DNA of 64,000 nucleotides from Semisulcospira habei (GCA_036245525.1 BTPG01000004.1:19639709-19703708); one strand, 5' to 3'; counted from the first letter of the stretch, positions 40,307 through 50,633 are shown. Numbers and translations: made by a program. Notes: generated from the letters alone by a model not told the origin.

Positions 40307-43300
40307 CTTCTTCTTCTTCTTCTTCTTGGCTTGACTTCGCGAACGAAGATTTTATAGGAGTTGACCACGATGCCCGCAGGCCCGTTCGCGGCCGCGGAGG
40401 CCAATCCGAGACAGGCAGGTTCGACCGCAGCGGCTGCAGGGGAAGGTATGGCCAGGGTTCTGAGCTGCGGCATCTCTGTTTTTTCTCCTGAGCCGCTTGT
40501 CCTTAAGGCTAGCTCTGTGAGAGTCCTCAAAGGAGACAGCTGCCTTGTAAATGGTGGAGCGCCAGGTGTCACGGTCCGCAGCAAGCGAAGACCACTGGTG
40601 GTGGTCGATTTGGCAGGCACTAGGTGACTTCTTGAGACAGTCTTTGTATCTCTTCTTTGGTGCCCCTCTGTCACGGTGTCCAGTAGCAAGCTCGCCGAAC
40701 AGTGTGATCTTTGGTAGGCGATGATCCTCCATCCTGGAGACATGCCCCGCCCAGCGGAGCTGTGTCCGCAGCAGCAAAGCCTCGATGCTCACAGTTTCAG
40801 CCTGTTCAAGGACCTCGACGTTGGTGACATAGTCACTCCAGTGAATGCCCAGGATGGTACGCAGGCAGCGCTGGTGGAAGCGTTCGAGGAGTCGTAGTTG
40901 GCTGCGGTAGAGGGCCCAGGACTCGGAACCATACAGCAGGGTGGTGAGGACCACAGCTCTGTACACGCTGATCTTGGTGCCTGTTTTCAGCTGTTGATTG
41001 TGCCACACCCGCTTGAAAAGTCGCCCGAAAGCGCTGTTCGCTTTTGCCAGCCTGCTGTCAAGCTCCTTGTCCAGCTTGGCGTCCGACGTGATAATGCAGC
41101 CAAGGTAGGTAAACTGGTGCACTGACTTTAGTTCAGACTCGCCAATGGTGATGTGAGGAGGGCGATACACTGTCTTGGGTGCCGGCTGATGGAGGACCTC
41201 TGTCTTTTTCAGACTGACCTCGAGTCCAAAGAGCTGGGCAGCATCTGCGAAGCAAGACGTGATGCGCTGCAGGGCTCTCTCTGTGTGTGCAACGAGGGCA
41301 GCATCATCAGCAAAAAGCAGCTCACGAATCAGTTGGTCTAGGGTTTTCGTGTGGGCCTGCAGTCGTCTGAGGTTGAACAGGCTGCCATCGAGACGATACC
41401 TGATGTACACTGCATCGTCATCATCGAGGTCCACTGTGGCCTGCTTCAACATCATGCTAAAAAAGATGGTGAAGAGGGTCGGTGCCAGCACGCAGCCCTG
41501 CTTTACGCCGTTGAGAATAGGGAATGGTTCTGAGAGGTCATTGTTGAGTCTGACCTGGCCTTGCTGGTCCTCGTGTAGCTGGACAATCATGTTGAGGAAC
41601 TTTGGGGGACAGCCAAGTCGCTCCAGGATCTGCCACATGCCTTGCCTGCTCACAGTGTCGAACGCTTTTGTTAGGTCGACAAATGTTACGTACAGCCCTT
41701 TGTTCTGCTCGCGGCACTTCTCCTGTAGCTGTCTCAGCACAAAGACCATATCGGTGGTGCTCCTGTTTGCTCTGAAGCCACACTGGCCCTCTGGGAGTTG
41801 GTCTTCAGCGATGGCAGGTACCAGCCGATTCAGGAGCAGCCTTGCAAGGATTTTCCCAGCAATGGACAGCAGGGTAATTCCCCGATAGTTGGAACAGTCA
41901 GACTTCTCGCCTTTGTTCTTGTACAGGGTGATAACGACTGCATCACGGAGATCTTTTGGTAGTGTTCCTTCCTCCCAGCAGCAGAGAAAGAGGTCATGGA
42001 GCTTGTTGTGCAGTGCTGTGCCTCCATGTTTCCAGATCTCTGGCGGTATTCCATCAATGCCTGCTGCTTTGCCACTCTTGAGCTGGTGGATGGCTGTGAG
42101 GGTCTCTTCAGCGGTGGGCGGTTCGTCCAATTCAACCTTTACTGGGAGGTGTGGGATTTGTAGGACGACTGCTTCTTGAACAGTGCGCTCAGCGCTGAAG
42201 AGGCTCTGAAAGTATTTCGACCAGCGGTTCAAGATGGAGGTATTATCTGTGAGGAGTGCCTGGCCATTCGCGCTTCGCAGGGGACTTTGTACCAGGTGCC
42301 TGGGGCCATACACTGCTTTCAGTGCTTCGTAGAAGCCCCTGTAGTCACCATTGTCAGCGCAAAGCTGGGTCCTCTGTGCAAGTCTGGTCCACCACTCATT
42401 CTGGAGATCTCTGAGCTTGCGCTGGAGACTGCTGCAGACGAGGCGGAAGGCAGACTTTTTCACAGGGCAGGAAGGCTGGGCTAGGTGGGCCTGATGGGCG
42501 GCTCTTTTTTTTTTTGCTAGGTGTTCCTGGATCTCTACATCGTTTTCGTCAAACCAGTCTTTGTTCTTCTTTCTGGCAAAACCCAAGACTTCTGCAGAGG
42601 ATTTTGCAATAGCAGTTTTCAGTTGTTCCCAAAGTGTTTCAGGGGAGGAGTCTACTGGGTCCGCTGTATCTTTGAGCCTGCGCTGTAAATCTGTCTGAAA
42701 GGCAGCTTTCACATCGTCACGCTGAAGGCTGGCAACATCAAGCTTTTTCTTGGGGGGCCCCCATTTCTTGGGTTTTGGCTTGAAGTGGAGCCTGAGTTTG
42801 CAGCGGACAAGGCGGTGGTCAGTGTGGCACTCTGCGCTGGGCATCACTCTGGTGAGGAGGACGTCACTGCGGTCCCTCTGACGCACTAGGACATAGTCGA
42901 TAAGGTGCCAGTGTTTGGAGCGAGGATGCATCCAGGTGGTCTTTCGACTGTCCTTTTGCTGGAAAGTAGTGTTGGTGATGACCAGTTGCTGCTCCGCACA
43001 GAACTCCAACAGTAGGCGGCCATTGTCATTGCAGTTCCCCACGCCATGCTTGCCGAGGACTCCTTTCCAGGCTTCAGAGTCCTGGCCCACTCTGGCGTTG
43101 AAGTCGCCAAGGATGATGACTTTGTCGTCTGCAGGGGTACTCTGTAGGAGGCTGCGCAGGTCAGTGTAAAACTTGTCCTTTTCAGTAGGCTCTGCCAGGA
43201 GGGTTGGGGAGTACACACTGAGAAGGGTGACGTGCTGCTGGTGTCTCAGTGGGGGGCGCATGGACATGATGCGGTCTGAGTGGCCCGTTGGTAGGTTTTC

Positions 43301-43319
43301 CAGCTTAGTCGCAATGGAT
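40307..43319 (-). mobile_element. LINE family 2, copy 2, 5'-truncated
   Basis: The 9-bp duplication GTGATATAT flanks it (40298-40306 and 43320-43328). The - strand 3' end is GTCAAGCC followed by AAG repeats. The 5' end is cut within the endonuclease. Confidence 0.93.
40352..43318 (-). CDS. LINE endonuclease-reverse transcriptase, 5'-truncated, about 988 codons
   Basis: The frame is open from the truncation point (IATKLENLPTGHSDRI before the first Met) to a stop at 40352. Numbered from the Met at 43267, GDFNAR is at 54-59 and TDHRLV at 149-154, the end of an APE-type endonuclease; its first part is missing. RT has NYRGITLLSIAGK at about 460, FVDLTKAFDTVSR at 529-541, GVKQGCVLAP at 587-596 and FADD at 652-655. 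The C-terminal finger reads PCSRCGRTCLSRIGLRGRER then AC: the His present in the 28656 copy is lost. It is probably not self-mobile because of the truncation. Confidence 0.92.
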   Translation of the reverse strand, partial: SIATKLENLPTGHSDRIMSMRPPLRHQQHVTLLSVYSPTLLAEPTEKDKFYTDLRSLLQSTPADDKVIILGDFNARVGQDSEAWKGVLGKHGVGNCNDNGRLLLEFCAEQQLVITNTTFQQKDSRKTTWMHPRSKHWHLIDYVLVRQRDRSDVLLTRVMPSAECHTDHRLVRCKLRLHFKPKPKKWGPPKKKLDVASLQRDDVKAAFQTDLQRRLKDTADPVDSSPETLWEQLKTAIAKSSAEVLGFARKKNKDWFDENDVEIQEHLAKKKRAAHQAHLAQPSCPVKKSAFRLVCSSLQRKLRDLQNEWWTRLAQRTQLCADNGDYRGFYEALKAVYGPRHLVQSPLRSANGQALLTDNTSILNRWSKYFQSLFSAERTVQEAVVLQIPHLPVKVELDEPPTAEETLTAIHQLKSGKAAGIDGIPPEIWKHGGTALHNKLHDLFLCCWEEGTLPKDLRDAVVITLYKNKGEKSDCSNYRGITLLSIAGKILARLLLNRLVPAIAEDQLPEGQCGFRANRSTTDMVFVLRQLQEKCREQNKGLYVTFVDLTKAFDTVSRQGMWQILERLGCPPKFLNMIVQLHEDQQGQVRLNNDLSEPFPILNGVKQGCVLAPTLFTIFFSMMLKQATVDLDDDDAVYIRYRLDGSLFNLRRLQAHTKTLDQLIRELLFADDAALVAHTERALQRITSCFADAAQLFGLEVSLKKTEVLHQPAPKTVYRPPHITIGESELKSVHQFTYLGCIITSDAKLDKELDSRLAKANSAFGRLFKRVWHNQQLKTGTKISVYRAVVLTTLLYGSESWALYRSQLRLLERFHQRCLRTILGIHWSDYVTNVEVLEQAETVSIEALLLRTQLRWAGHVSRMEDHRLPKITLFGELATGHRDRGAPKKRYKDCLKKSPSACQIDHHQWSSLAADRDTWRSTIYKAAVSFEDSHRASLKDKRLRRKNRDAAAQNPGHTFPCSRCGRTCLSRIGLRGRERACGHRGQLL

Positions 43320-43683
43320 GTGATATATACAAAGAGAAATATTGACGTTTACGTACACACAAATGACTGAATACACTCAACTAATTTCTGCACGTTATGC
43401 CACAATTGTCAGAGTATCTCCAGGCTTAATTGGTCAAAACTGTTATCCTTTGTTTCACGCAAGTTGATATTGCATTTATAGAGTCTCTTTTATGTTATCT
43501 TACAGATGTATACACAGATCCGCAATAGACGTATTATTTTATTTATTTATGTATATATTTATTTATTATTATTATTTTTTTTCGGGGGGGGGGGGGGGCG
43601 TTACAGTTACATGGGTGACTAGTGATAGTGCAAAAAGACTTAAATGGCTGAAAACAACGGTCCACGGCCCCCCAAATCCATGG

Positions 43684-43757
43684 CCAGCAAGAAACATAAA
43701 TTCTCATGAGCCCATGCGAATGCAAAGGCTCGTGAGAATTTATGTCTCTTGCGGGTG
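43684..43757. repeat. H2 hairpin
   Basis: GCAAGAAACATAAATTCTCATG pairs with CGTGAGAATTTATGTCTCTTGC. The variant AAATTCTC/GAGAATTT is matched in both arms. Confidence 0.82.
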
Positions 43758-43978
43758 GATCAGGCTGGCTGAAGGGCAGTTCTGGCTGAACCGACTAAGC
43801 TGAAGTTCAACTTGCTGGAATTTTGAAAATGCTGAATCAGTCTCCAGGACTACTGAAAGACGACAGGCACAGGGCTAGCGAGCATCCTGAGGTCACACCC
43901 TACCATGTTGCACGTAGCGCTACAACAGACGCTGAATGCCGGATGTTGGGTTTCCATACCGACGCCCACATAATGTGT

Positions 43979-44046
43979 GTGTGCCGGTCTGTGATTTTGG
44001 ATCTTACGGGTTAACCCGTAAGGTCCAAAATCATAGACCGGCACAC
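43979..44046. repeat. H5 palindrome, 68 bp, nearly perfect
   Basis: GTGTGCCGGTCTGTGATTTTGG pairs with CCAAAATCATAGACCGGCACAC around CTTACGGGTTAACCCGTAAG. Confidence 0.9.
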
Positions 44047-44203
44047 CGTTACTGTCAACCCAGCTGTGAGATGTGTACCCTGTTTCAGGCTGCTGCTTTC
44101 AGCCAGAACAATAATTCTCAACGAAGGCTGCAGCGCAATTTGCAAATTGTGTGTACAGGCTTTGGTGCATGATCGCACCGGCAACGTCCTCGTCCAAATG
44201 TGG

Positions 44204-44264
44204 GCTGCTCTGTGATTTTTGATCTTACGGTCGGGAACTGGAGGGTTCAAAATCACAGAGCGGC
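44204..44264. repeat. H5 palindrome
   Basis: GCTGCTCTGTGATTTTTGATC pairs with TTCAAAATCACAGAGCGGC. GCTCTGTG/CACAGAGC here replaces GGTCTGTG/CACAGACC of other copies, again in both arms. Confidence 0.8.
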
Positions 44265-44367
44265 GCGGCACAAACAGGTGAGTCGCGATTTGGTTACCGG
44301 TAAACGGTCGTTCACTTGCGACGGTAATTCTGCTTTAATTTGCTGCACTGGCAAGAGCGCCACAGTG

Positions 44368-44580
44368 TTAACTCATTCTATCACAGACACACCACAGCAA
44401 GATAAGGATTACCTTGATAGTTTAAGGGTGATGCCAGAATAGCTTGGCGCCTATGGGCGCCAAGCTATTCTGGCATCACCCTTGAACTATCATGGTCGAT
44501 CTGTGTCCTGCACTGCAATGCAGTCTTCAGAGGACAACGGCAACATTTGAGGATTTCGGTCTTGGGGTACAATGAGTTAA
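44368..44580. repeat. H1 hairpin MITE with arm-paired change
   Basis: TTAACTCATTCTATCACAG to TACAATGAGTTAA. The arms GGGTGATGCCAGAATAGC and GCTATTCTGGCATCACCC share the GATG/CATC variant. Same outer frame as 39116-39328. Confidence 0.9.
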
Positions 44581-44597
44581 ACTAATGCTAGAGTGCG

Positions 44598-44823
44598 TTA
44601 ACCCGTTTGGCCCCGAAGCACGCTACCGCAGGAGATGGATCGACCATAACAATTCAAGGGTAGTGCCAGATTAGCTTGGCCCCTGAAGGCGCTAGGCTAA
44701 TCTGCCACTACCCTTGAATTATCATGGTCGATCCGGGCCATCTCACTGGTACATAGTCAATAGGTGACACGTCCACATTTCGGGACATGCGGCCTTGCGG
44801 TTAAAAGGGTTAATAATGGCATA
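44598..44823. repeat. H1 hairpin MITE
   Basis: TTAACCCGTTTGGCCCCG to TTAAAAGGGTTAA. One arm has GCTTGGCCCC against GGCGCTAGGC, so this copy has unpaired changes. GATCCGGGCCATCTC has an extra GGGCC-like block. Confidence 0.85.
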
Positions 44824-45031
44824 CGTTCAACGTGCTTCATCTAAATAGGAATGAGAGGCTGAACATCGAAAAAAAAATAAAAAAAATAAAGAAAGAATAT
44901 CAGTCTGTAGTCTTACTCTCTGGGTTCATGAACGAGCACCGCACACTGCACGCAGAGTGTAATTGTATACACTGCTTACATTGAGATTAGCTGAGCTAGA
45001 CCGAGCTGCACTGTAGACAAGGATATCCATG

Positions 45032-45208
45032 ATAGGGGCCTCAGTGGTGCTTTGACTAAATGCAAATCCGCTGCGCCACCGTATGCGCGCGGCCACCGCG
45101 TAACTAGCTCGTCAGTATTCTGACTTGAGCTATTTACGCGGTGGCCGCACGCACGCGGTGGCGCAGCGGATTTGCATTTAGTCAAATTACCACTCGTCAG
45201 GCCCCTAT
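45032..45208. repeat. 177-bp palindrome
   Basis: ATAGGGGCCT, GACTAAATGCAAATCCGC and TGCGCCACCG on the left are mirrored by CGGTGGCGCA, GCGGATTTGCATTTAGTC and GGCCCCTAT. Arms are about 75 bp with a loop near AACTAGCTCGTCAGTATTC. Confidence 0.88.
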
Positions 45209-45350
45209 AAAGGATATGCATGTCACGTGCATGCCTGATCAATACTCAGGCTCTGACATACGACAAACTACTCCGTTACTGATATAGCAGATCGGATTTC
45301 ATGGCGGGAATAAGTTGTTATTCCATGTTCTCCATACTGAAAATGTCACA

Positions 45351-45553
45351 GTAGAGCCTGTTTTGAGCAACCAGCTTTCGGGGAGAAAACTTAGTGGTTT
45401 TAAAATTCTAGACAGGTGCTTTCTCAGGAGAAGGTTGAAAGGCAGAAAAGTTTCACCTGTCATTGAAGGCCATCATTTAGGTCAGTAGCTAAATGGTGGT
45501 CGTTAATGACAGGTGATCTCTCATAAAAGTGGCCGCTCAAAACAGGTTCACTG
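45351..45553. repeat. Inverted-repeat element
   Basis: GAGCCTGTTTTGAGC is mirrored by GCTCAAAACAGGTTC; inside, ACCTGTCATT with GGCCATCATTTAG is mirrored by CTAAATGGTGGTC and AATGACAGGT. It fits a non-autonomous terminal inverted repeat element; no clear target duplication. Confidence 0.75.
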
Positions 45554-46033
45554 AGTTGCAGTAACATGTCAGCACACGCTGAGGACCACGACAGATCAGT
45601 AAAGGAGATTGTTTTTCTCCCTACGTCACACACCCAGTATCTTCAGCACAAACCGTACCATGTGACCATAATACAAAAAACCCGTATAGCGACAAATGGC
45701 GGACTTTTGTAGCCCTTTTTCTGACGCGTCTTGGATGCCAGGCTCTATAAAAGATCACCACACGTTCTAAAGTACAAAGTTACTTAGTGTTGTTCGAAAC
45801 TCAGTAGAGACGGCAACGTCATGAAGGATATTAAAATACGTCATAAGTCTATTATGCATAAATATATATTCCTTTTACGTCAGTCATGTCTGGCGCGACA
45901 TGATCCAGGTCGGCAGATTTCTTCTTGATTTCTTTTACGAAAATAGTGGAGGAATGAAAACAAATACGTTATTGGTAGCAGGGGCTTGCTGCACGGACCG
46001 AGGCCTTGGGGAGGTCAAAGGAACCATTGTAGA

Positions 46034-47388
46034 CAGCTTCAGGAGAAGTGCCGCGAGCAGAACAAAGGGCTGTACATAACACTGTCAGCAGGCAAGGCAT
46101 GTGGCGGATCCTGGAGCGATTTGGCTGTCCCCCAAAGTTCCTCAGCATGATCGTCCAGCTACACGAGGACCAGCAAGGCCAGGTCAGACTCAACAATGAC
46201 CTCTCAGAACCATTCCCTATTCTCAACGGTGTAAAGCAGGGCTGCGTGCTGGCTCCGACTCCCTCTTCACCATCTTTTTTTAGCATGACGTTGAAGCAGG
46301 CCACAGTAGACCTCGACGATGACGATGCAGTGTATATCAGGTATCGTCTCGATGGCAGCCTGTTCAAACTCAGACGACTGCAGGCCCACACCAAAACCCT
46401 AGACCGACTGATTCGTGAGCTGCTTTTTGCTGATGATGCTGCCCTCGTTGCACACACAGAGAGAGCCCTGCAGCGCATCACGTCCTGCTTCGCAGACGCT
46501 GCCCAGCTCTTTGGACTCGAGGTCAGTCTGAAAAAGACAGAGGTCCTCCATCAGCCGGCACCCACGGTAGAGCATCGCCCTCCCCACATCACCATCGGCG
46601 AGTCTGAACAAAAGTCAGTGCACCAGTTTACTTACCTTGGCTGCATCATCGCCTCGGACGCCAAGCTGGACAAGGAGCTTGACAGCAGGCTGGCAAAAGC
46701 GAACAGCGCTTTCGGGCGACTATTGAAGCGGGTGTGGCACAATCAACAGCTGAAAACAGGCACCAAGATCAGCGTGTACAGAGCTGTCGTCCTCACCACC
46801 CTGCTGTGTGGTTCCGAGTCCTGGGCCCTCTACCGCAGCCAACTACGACTCCTCGAACGCTTCCACCAGCGCTGCCTGCGTACCATCCTGGGCATTCACT
46901 GGAGTGACTATGTCACCAACGTCGAGGTCCTTGAACAGGCAGAAACTGTGAGCATCGAGGCTTTGCTGCTACGGACGCAGCTCCGCTGGGCGGGGCATGT
47001 CTCCAGGATGGAGGATCATCGCCTCCCCAAGATCACCCTGTTCGGCGAGCTTGCCACTGGACACCGAGACAGAGGGGCACCAAAGAAGAGATACAAAGAC
47101 TGTCTCAAGAAGTCACTTAGTGCCTGCCAAATCGATCACCGCCAGTGGTCTTCGCTTGCTGCGTACCGTGACACCTGGCGCTCCACCATTTACAAGGCAG
47201 CCGTCTCCTTTGAGGACTCTCGCAGAGCTAGCCTTAAGGACAAGCGGCTCAGGAGAAAAAACAGAGATGCCGCAACTCAGAACCCTGGCCAGACCTTCCC
47301 CTGCAGCCATTGCGGTCTAACCTGCCTGTCCCGGATTGGCCTCCGCAGCCTCGAGAAGGCCTGCAGACGTCGTGGGCAACCCCTATAA
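46034..47388 (+). pseudogene. LINE RT fragment, 446-codon open part
   Basis: It begins QLQEKCREQNKGLY in one frame, then about 30 bp encoding the FVDLTKAFD region is missing, so the core aspartate of that motif is lost. The rest (TVSRQGMW on) is in another frame, open to 47388. A local insertion changes APTLFTIFF to APTPSSPSFF with the frame restored. FADD and the C-terminal CSHCGLTC finger remain. Confidence 0.88.
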
Positions 47389-47423
47389 AATCTTCGTTCG
47401 CGAAGTCAAGCCAAGAGAGAGAC
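46034..47423 (+). mobile_element. LINE family 2, copy 3, truncated and internally deleted
   Basis: It matches the other two copies from CTTCAGGAGAAGTGCCGCG to the 3' end GAAGTCAAGCC, then AGAGAGAGA. No clear target duplication. Confidence 0.88.
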
Positions 47424-47744
47424 CTCTCAGGCCTTCGGGGTACAATGGTTCCTTTGACCTCCCTCAGGCCTACAAGGGTCCGAGTAGCAAACCCTTGCGA
47501 CCAATAACTTATTGTGTCATATTAGCTTGGCGCCGCCGGTCACAGTCAATGGACAGTGCCAGGCGAACTTGTCGCCGTCCAGGTGCCATGTCAATCTGAG
47601 TGTGATGTTAATTTGTATAGCGCATTTCTCCATCCAATACTCAGGATAATACAACGAAGAAAGAAGCTCGCTTAGAAAAGACAGTTACAGCTCATTAATA
47701 TTTCGGGTCACTGTAAAACAAGACACGTGTCTTGCTTAACCCAA

Positions 47745-47944
47745 TTAACCCCATGTCCACGCTTCCCAAACTGTGGAGGTGTCACTTAATGACTATGTAC
47801 CAGTTGCAGAAGATGAATCGACAGTGATAATTCAAGGGTAGTGCAAGATTAGCTTGGCGCCTAATGGCGCCAAGCTTATCTGGCACTACCTTTGAATTAT
47901 CATGGTCAATTCCTGCTGTAGTGCCTCGGGTATGAATGGGTTAT
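47745..47944. repeat. H1 hairpin MITE
   Basis: TTAACCCCATGTCC to GAATGGGTTAT (last base changed). Arms TTCAAGGGTAGTGCAAGATTAG and TATCTGGCACTACCTTTGAA. Confidence 0.85.
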
Positions 47945-48033
47945 CAGTGACCGACCAGAAGAAATAACGTACATTAATAGACGTAAAGATGAACGTCTCT
48001 GCCACAGCCTGTGTGCTTATCTGCGAATTGAAA

Positions 48034-48237
48034 TTAACCCATTTAACCCCCGAGTCCCTACAGCAGATGGATTGACCATGATAATTCAAGGGTAGTGCCA
48101 GATTAGCTTGGCGCCTGAAGGCGCCAAGCTAATCTGGCACTACCCTTGAATTATCATGGTCAGTCCATCCTCTCCAACTGGTCGTTGGGCAACACCTCCA
48201 AATTTGAGAAATCGGACCTTGGGGCTAAAAGGGTTAA
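48034..48237. repeat. H1 hairpin MITE
   Basis: TTAACCCATTTAACCCCCG to CTAAAAGGGTTAA. The core GATTAGCTTGGCGCC TGAA GGCGCCAAGC has fully paired arms. Confidence 0.9.
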
Positions 48238-48257
48238 CAATATGCGTACGCAATGGA

Positions 48258-48325
48258 TTAACCCTTCGACTGTCGGTAGCAGTGTTTTTCGAGGCGATTC
48301 GTTCAGGAATGGGCTCGACATAAAC
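48258..48325. repeat. H6 element, left part
   Basis: TTAACCCTTCGACTGTCGG and TAGCAGTGTTTTTCGAGGCG with ATTCGTTCAGGAAT at the apex. The right arm decays after GGGCTCGAC. Confidence 0.6.
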
Positions 48326-49181
48326 TGCTACCTACAGACAAGTGGTTAAGAACATACGTTTTGAAAGGCGTCAGGACAGCTTAGCCATTTACACATACAC
48401 GCGCGAACACACACGCAGGCACGTGTACACATACACACACGGGCACGGACACGCCCTCCCGCCGCGAGATGGTCTTAGCTACCTGCTCGGTGTTAAACCC
48501 CGTCAACCAACACACACACCCCGCCGGGAGATGGCCTTTGTTACCTGCTACGCCGCGTTAAGTCCAATGAAAACACACACACACACTCCAATGAGATGCC
48601 AGTCACAACCACAGACACTCAAAGCCTTTAAACACAACTTTATTGACATTCAGTCTGATCCATGCAAAATGCAGGTACATGCATTCTCAGTAATACTCAA
48701 AGCACTCAGGAAAACAAAAACAGGCTTTGTAAAACAAAACAAAGAAGACTTGATCGTGATAAAATTAACTGGAACATTTGCATGCTCCAATCAACAAGAA
48801 AATTAGGAACAGATTTTGCCACAGGGCTGTAAATTTTGTAGCCCTTCAGTTTCAACACCAACTGAAATAGGCGGATCGACCCATTACAAATATAATAGCT
48901 CGTGAATCATTTCTGAGTGACTACTCTTCAGCTGCTACTCAGTAGATCAGATCCCTCTTCAGAGGATTCAATAAGCGTGCTTTGGGGACAAGTTTTGTTC
49001 GGCTGTCAGTGAAAGGGATACAATTACATGAAAATTGCAGTCCCCGTGGATGTGTGGAAAAAGTCAAGATAGCAAGGAACGCTTTTACTCCAAGATGGAA
49101 CAAATCATGCATTCATGCCGTTAGGGAAATAATCTGCATAAAAGAAATCCCATAAGATTTTCCTTAGCCATAGAAAATGTA

Positions 49182-49391
49182 ACCCACTCAGCTCTGAAAT
49201 GCTACAACAGGACATGGATTGACCATGACTGTTCAAGGGTGGTGCCAGAATAGCTTGGTGCCTACAGGCGCCAAGCTATTCTGACACCACCCTTGAACTG
49301 TCATGGTTGACCTGTCATCTGAACTGTAATGTAGTCTTCATAGGCTAATTCCCAAAGTTGGCAATTTGAACCTCAGCGCTCAATATATTAA
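49182..49391. repeat. H1 hairpin MITE, first of a TTAA-sharing chain
   Basis: The left end TGTAACCCACTCAGC has TGTAA in place of TTAA. The right TTAA (49388-49391) starts the next element. The arms carry GGTGGTGCCAGAATAGC and its partner. Confidence 0.82.
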
Positions 49392-49473
49392 CTCAATCAA
49401 GACGAGCTACATACAGACAGATACGCGGCCAACATGCTGCGTATCTGTACACAACACCTCTCAAATGAGTTAA
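49388..49473. repeat. H4 palindrome, second of chain
   Basis: TTAACTCAATCAAGACGAGC to CTCTCAAATGAGTTAA with ACAGATACGCGGCC mirrored by GCTGCGTATCTGT. Confidence 0.82.
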
Positions 49474-49550
49474 CACATTCATGACGTAACGCATCCGGAT
49501 ATGCGGCGTAAAGCCGTGTATCCGGATGCATTACGTCGTGAATGAGTTAA
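49470..49550. repeat. H4 palindrome, third of chain
   Basis: TTAACACATTCATGACGTAA to CGTCGTGAATGAGTTAA; GCATCCGGATATGCGGC pairs with GCCGTGTATCCGGATGC. Almost perfect over 81 bp. Confidence 0.88.
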
Positions 49551-49928
49551 TATCTTTATCATGTGAACCCTGTAAACTCGCATAATGTATTTTCTTCATC
49601 ACATCACCACCAGTGACTATTGATTTCCACAAGCTCCTTACAACAAGAGCTCTCATTTCCAAGTATTCCCACGAGACAGTTTTTTAGATGTGCACATATC
49701 CATTTAATCTTCCTCAAAATATGGAAATAATATGCATGCGCTTCAACATACAACAATGTGTACGGTATGGGTGTCAAATTATGCAAAATGATGCATAGGC
49801 CAAATATGCCACTAATGTCTACAAAATAATCGGAACAAACAGATTGCAGAACACTAATAACAAAGTATATTTAAAAAAAAAAAACAACAAAAAAAACAAC
49901 AACTGATAATAAAACCATTAACATAATA

Positions 49929-50133
49929 TTAAACCATTTAGCCCCAAGACCCTACCGCAGGAGATAGATGGACCGTGATAATTCAAGGGTAGTGCCAGAT
50001 TAGATTGGCGCCTCAAGGCGCCAATCTAATCTGGCACTACCCTTGAATTATCACGGTCCATCAATCTCCTGCAATTGGTACACAGTTGTCAGGTGACAAC
50101 TCCAAAATTTGGGAAATGGGGCCTTGGGGTTAA
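49929..50133. repeat. H1 hairpin MITE with arm-paired change
   Basis: TTAAACCATTTAGCCCC to CCTTGGGGTTAA. The arms CCAGATTAGATTGGCGCC and GGCGCCAATCTAATCTGG share an AGATTGG/CCAATCT variant, and GACCGTGATAATT/AATTATCACGGTC another. Confidence 0.92.
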
Positions 50134-50338
50134 GAGGGATAACAATAACAGATGTTGTGATATACAACAGATTCTACCGAGAGGAGGAAAAAAACACGAA
50201 GTCCATTTTTTGTGAGAAAGCAATATTTTCAATGTATCAAAATGGAAAGCTTGCTTTTTACAAAAGCGGACTTGCTTTCGTCTGCTTCACAGGGCTGACT
50301 GATGCTGTGCGTATGTCAATTAAAGTAACTGGAGCCAC

Positions 50339-50443
50339 TTGCATGAGTGAGCTTTAGTCCTGCACCAGCCACTGAGCAAGGTGCTCTGCTATAGCAGAGC
50401 ACCTTATTTAGTGGCTGGCACAAGACTAAGCTCATTCATGCAA
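50339..50443. repeat. 105-bp palindrome
   Basis: TTGCATGAGTGAGCTTTAGTC and CAGCCACTGAGCAAGGTGC pair with GCACCTTATTTAGTGGCTG and GACTAAGCTCATTCATGCAA; apex TCTGCTATAGCAGA. Confidence 0.88.
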
Positions 50444-50561
50444 CTGGCCTGATAGTCTCATTTTCTTTCGTTCTCATGCAACACAAAAGTATTTTTGTAA
50501 AAACATGTAAACTACAGAACAGCCATCCTCTTTTACAAGTAGTCGCCCATCCATTTCCATC

Positions 50562-50633
50562 TGCAAGAGGCTTAGATGCACATGAGCCTCTGCAGTCTGC
50601 ATGGGTTTATAAGAATCTATATATCTTGTTGGC
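50562..50633. repeat. Diverged H2 hairpin
   Basis: CTGCAAGAGGCTTAGATGCAC and TATAAGAATCTATATATCTTG are the two arms, with many mismatches. Confidence 0.6.

Larger units (their letters stand above)
43329..45968. other. Repeat-rich intergenic region, no gene recognised
   Basis: Hairpin elements listed separately fill much of it; there is a poly-G run at 43585-43599. No domain-bearing ORF. Confidence 0.55.
45969..47508. repeat. Hairpin element with a LINE inserted at its apex
   Basis: The left arm 45969-46031 (TTATTGGTAGCAGGGGCTTG to GAACCATTGTA) is the inverse of 47441-47508 (TACAATGGTTCC to CGACCAATAA) with several mismatches. Only the LINE and a short remnant lie between. Confidence 0.82.
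47514..49180. other. Intergenic stretch with H1, H6 and CA-rich repeats
   Basis: Besides the elements listed, 48380-48600 holds CA tracts with two related blocks (GAGATGGTCTTAGCTACCTGC and GAGATGGCCTTTGTTACCTGC). 48600-49180 shows no coding or repeat signal I can name. Confidence 0.5.

Noticed and set aside
41259..41888. Open frames of about 200 codons opposite the LINE RT (also 29512-30192 and 45969-46481)
   Set aside because: They mirror the RT frame and recur only because the LINE copies are nearly identical.
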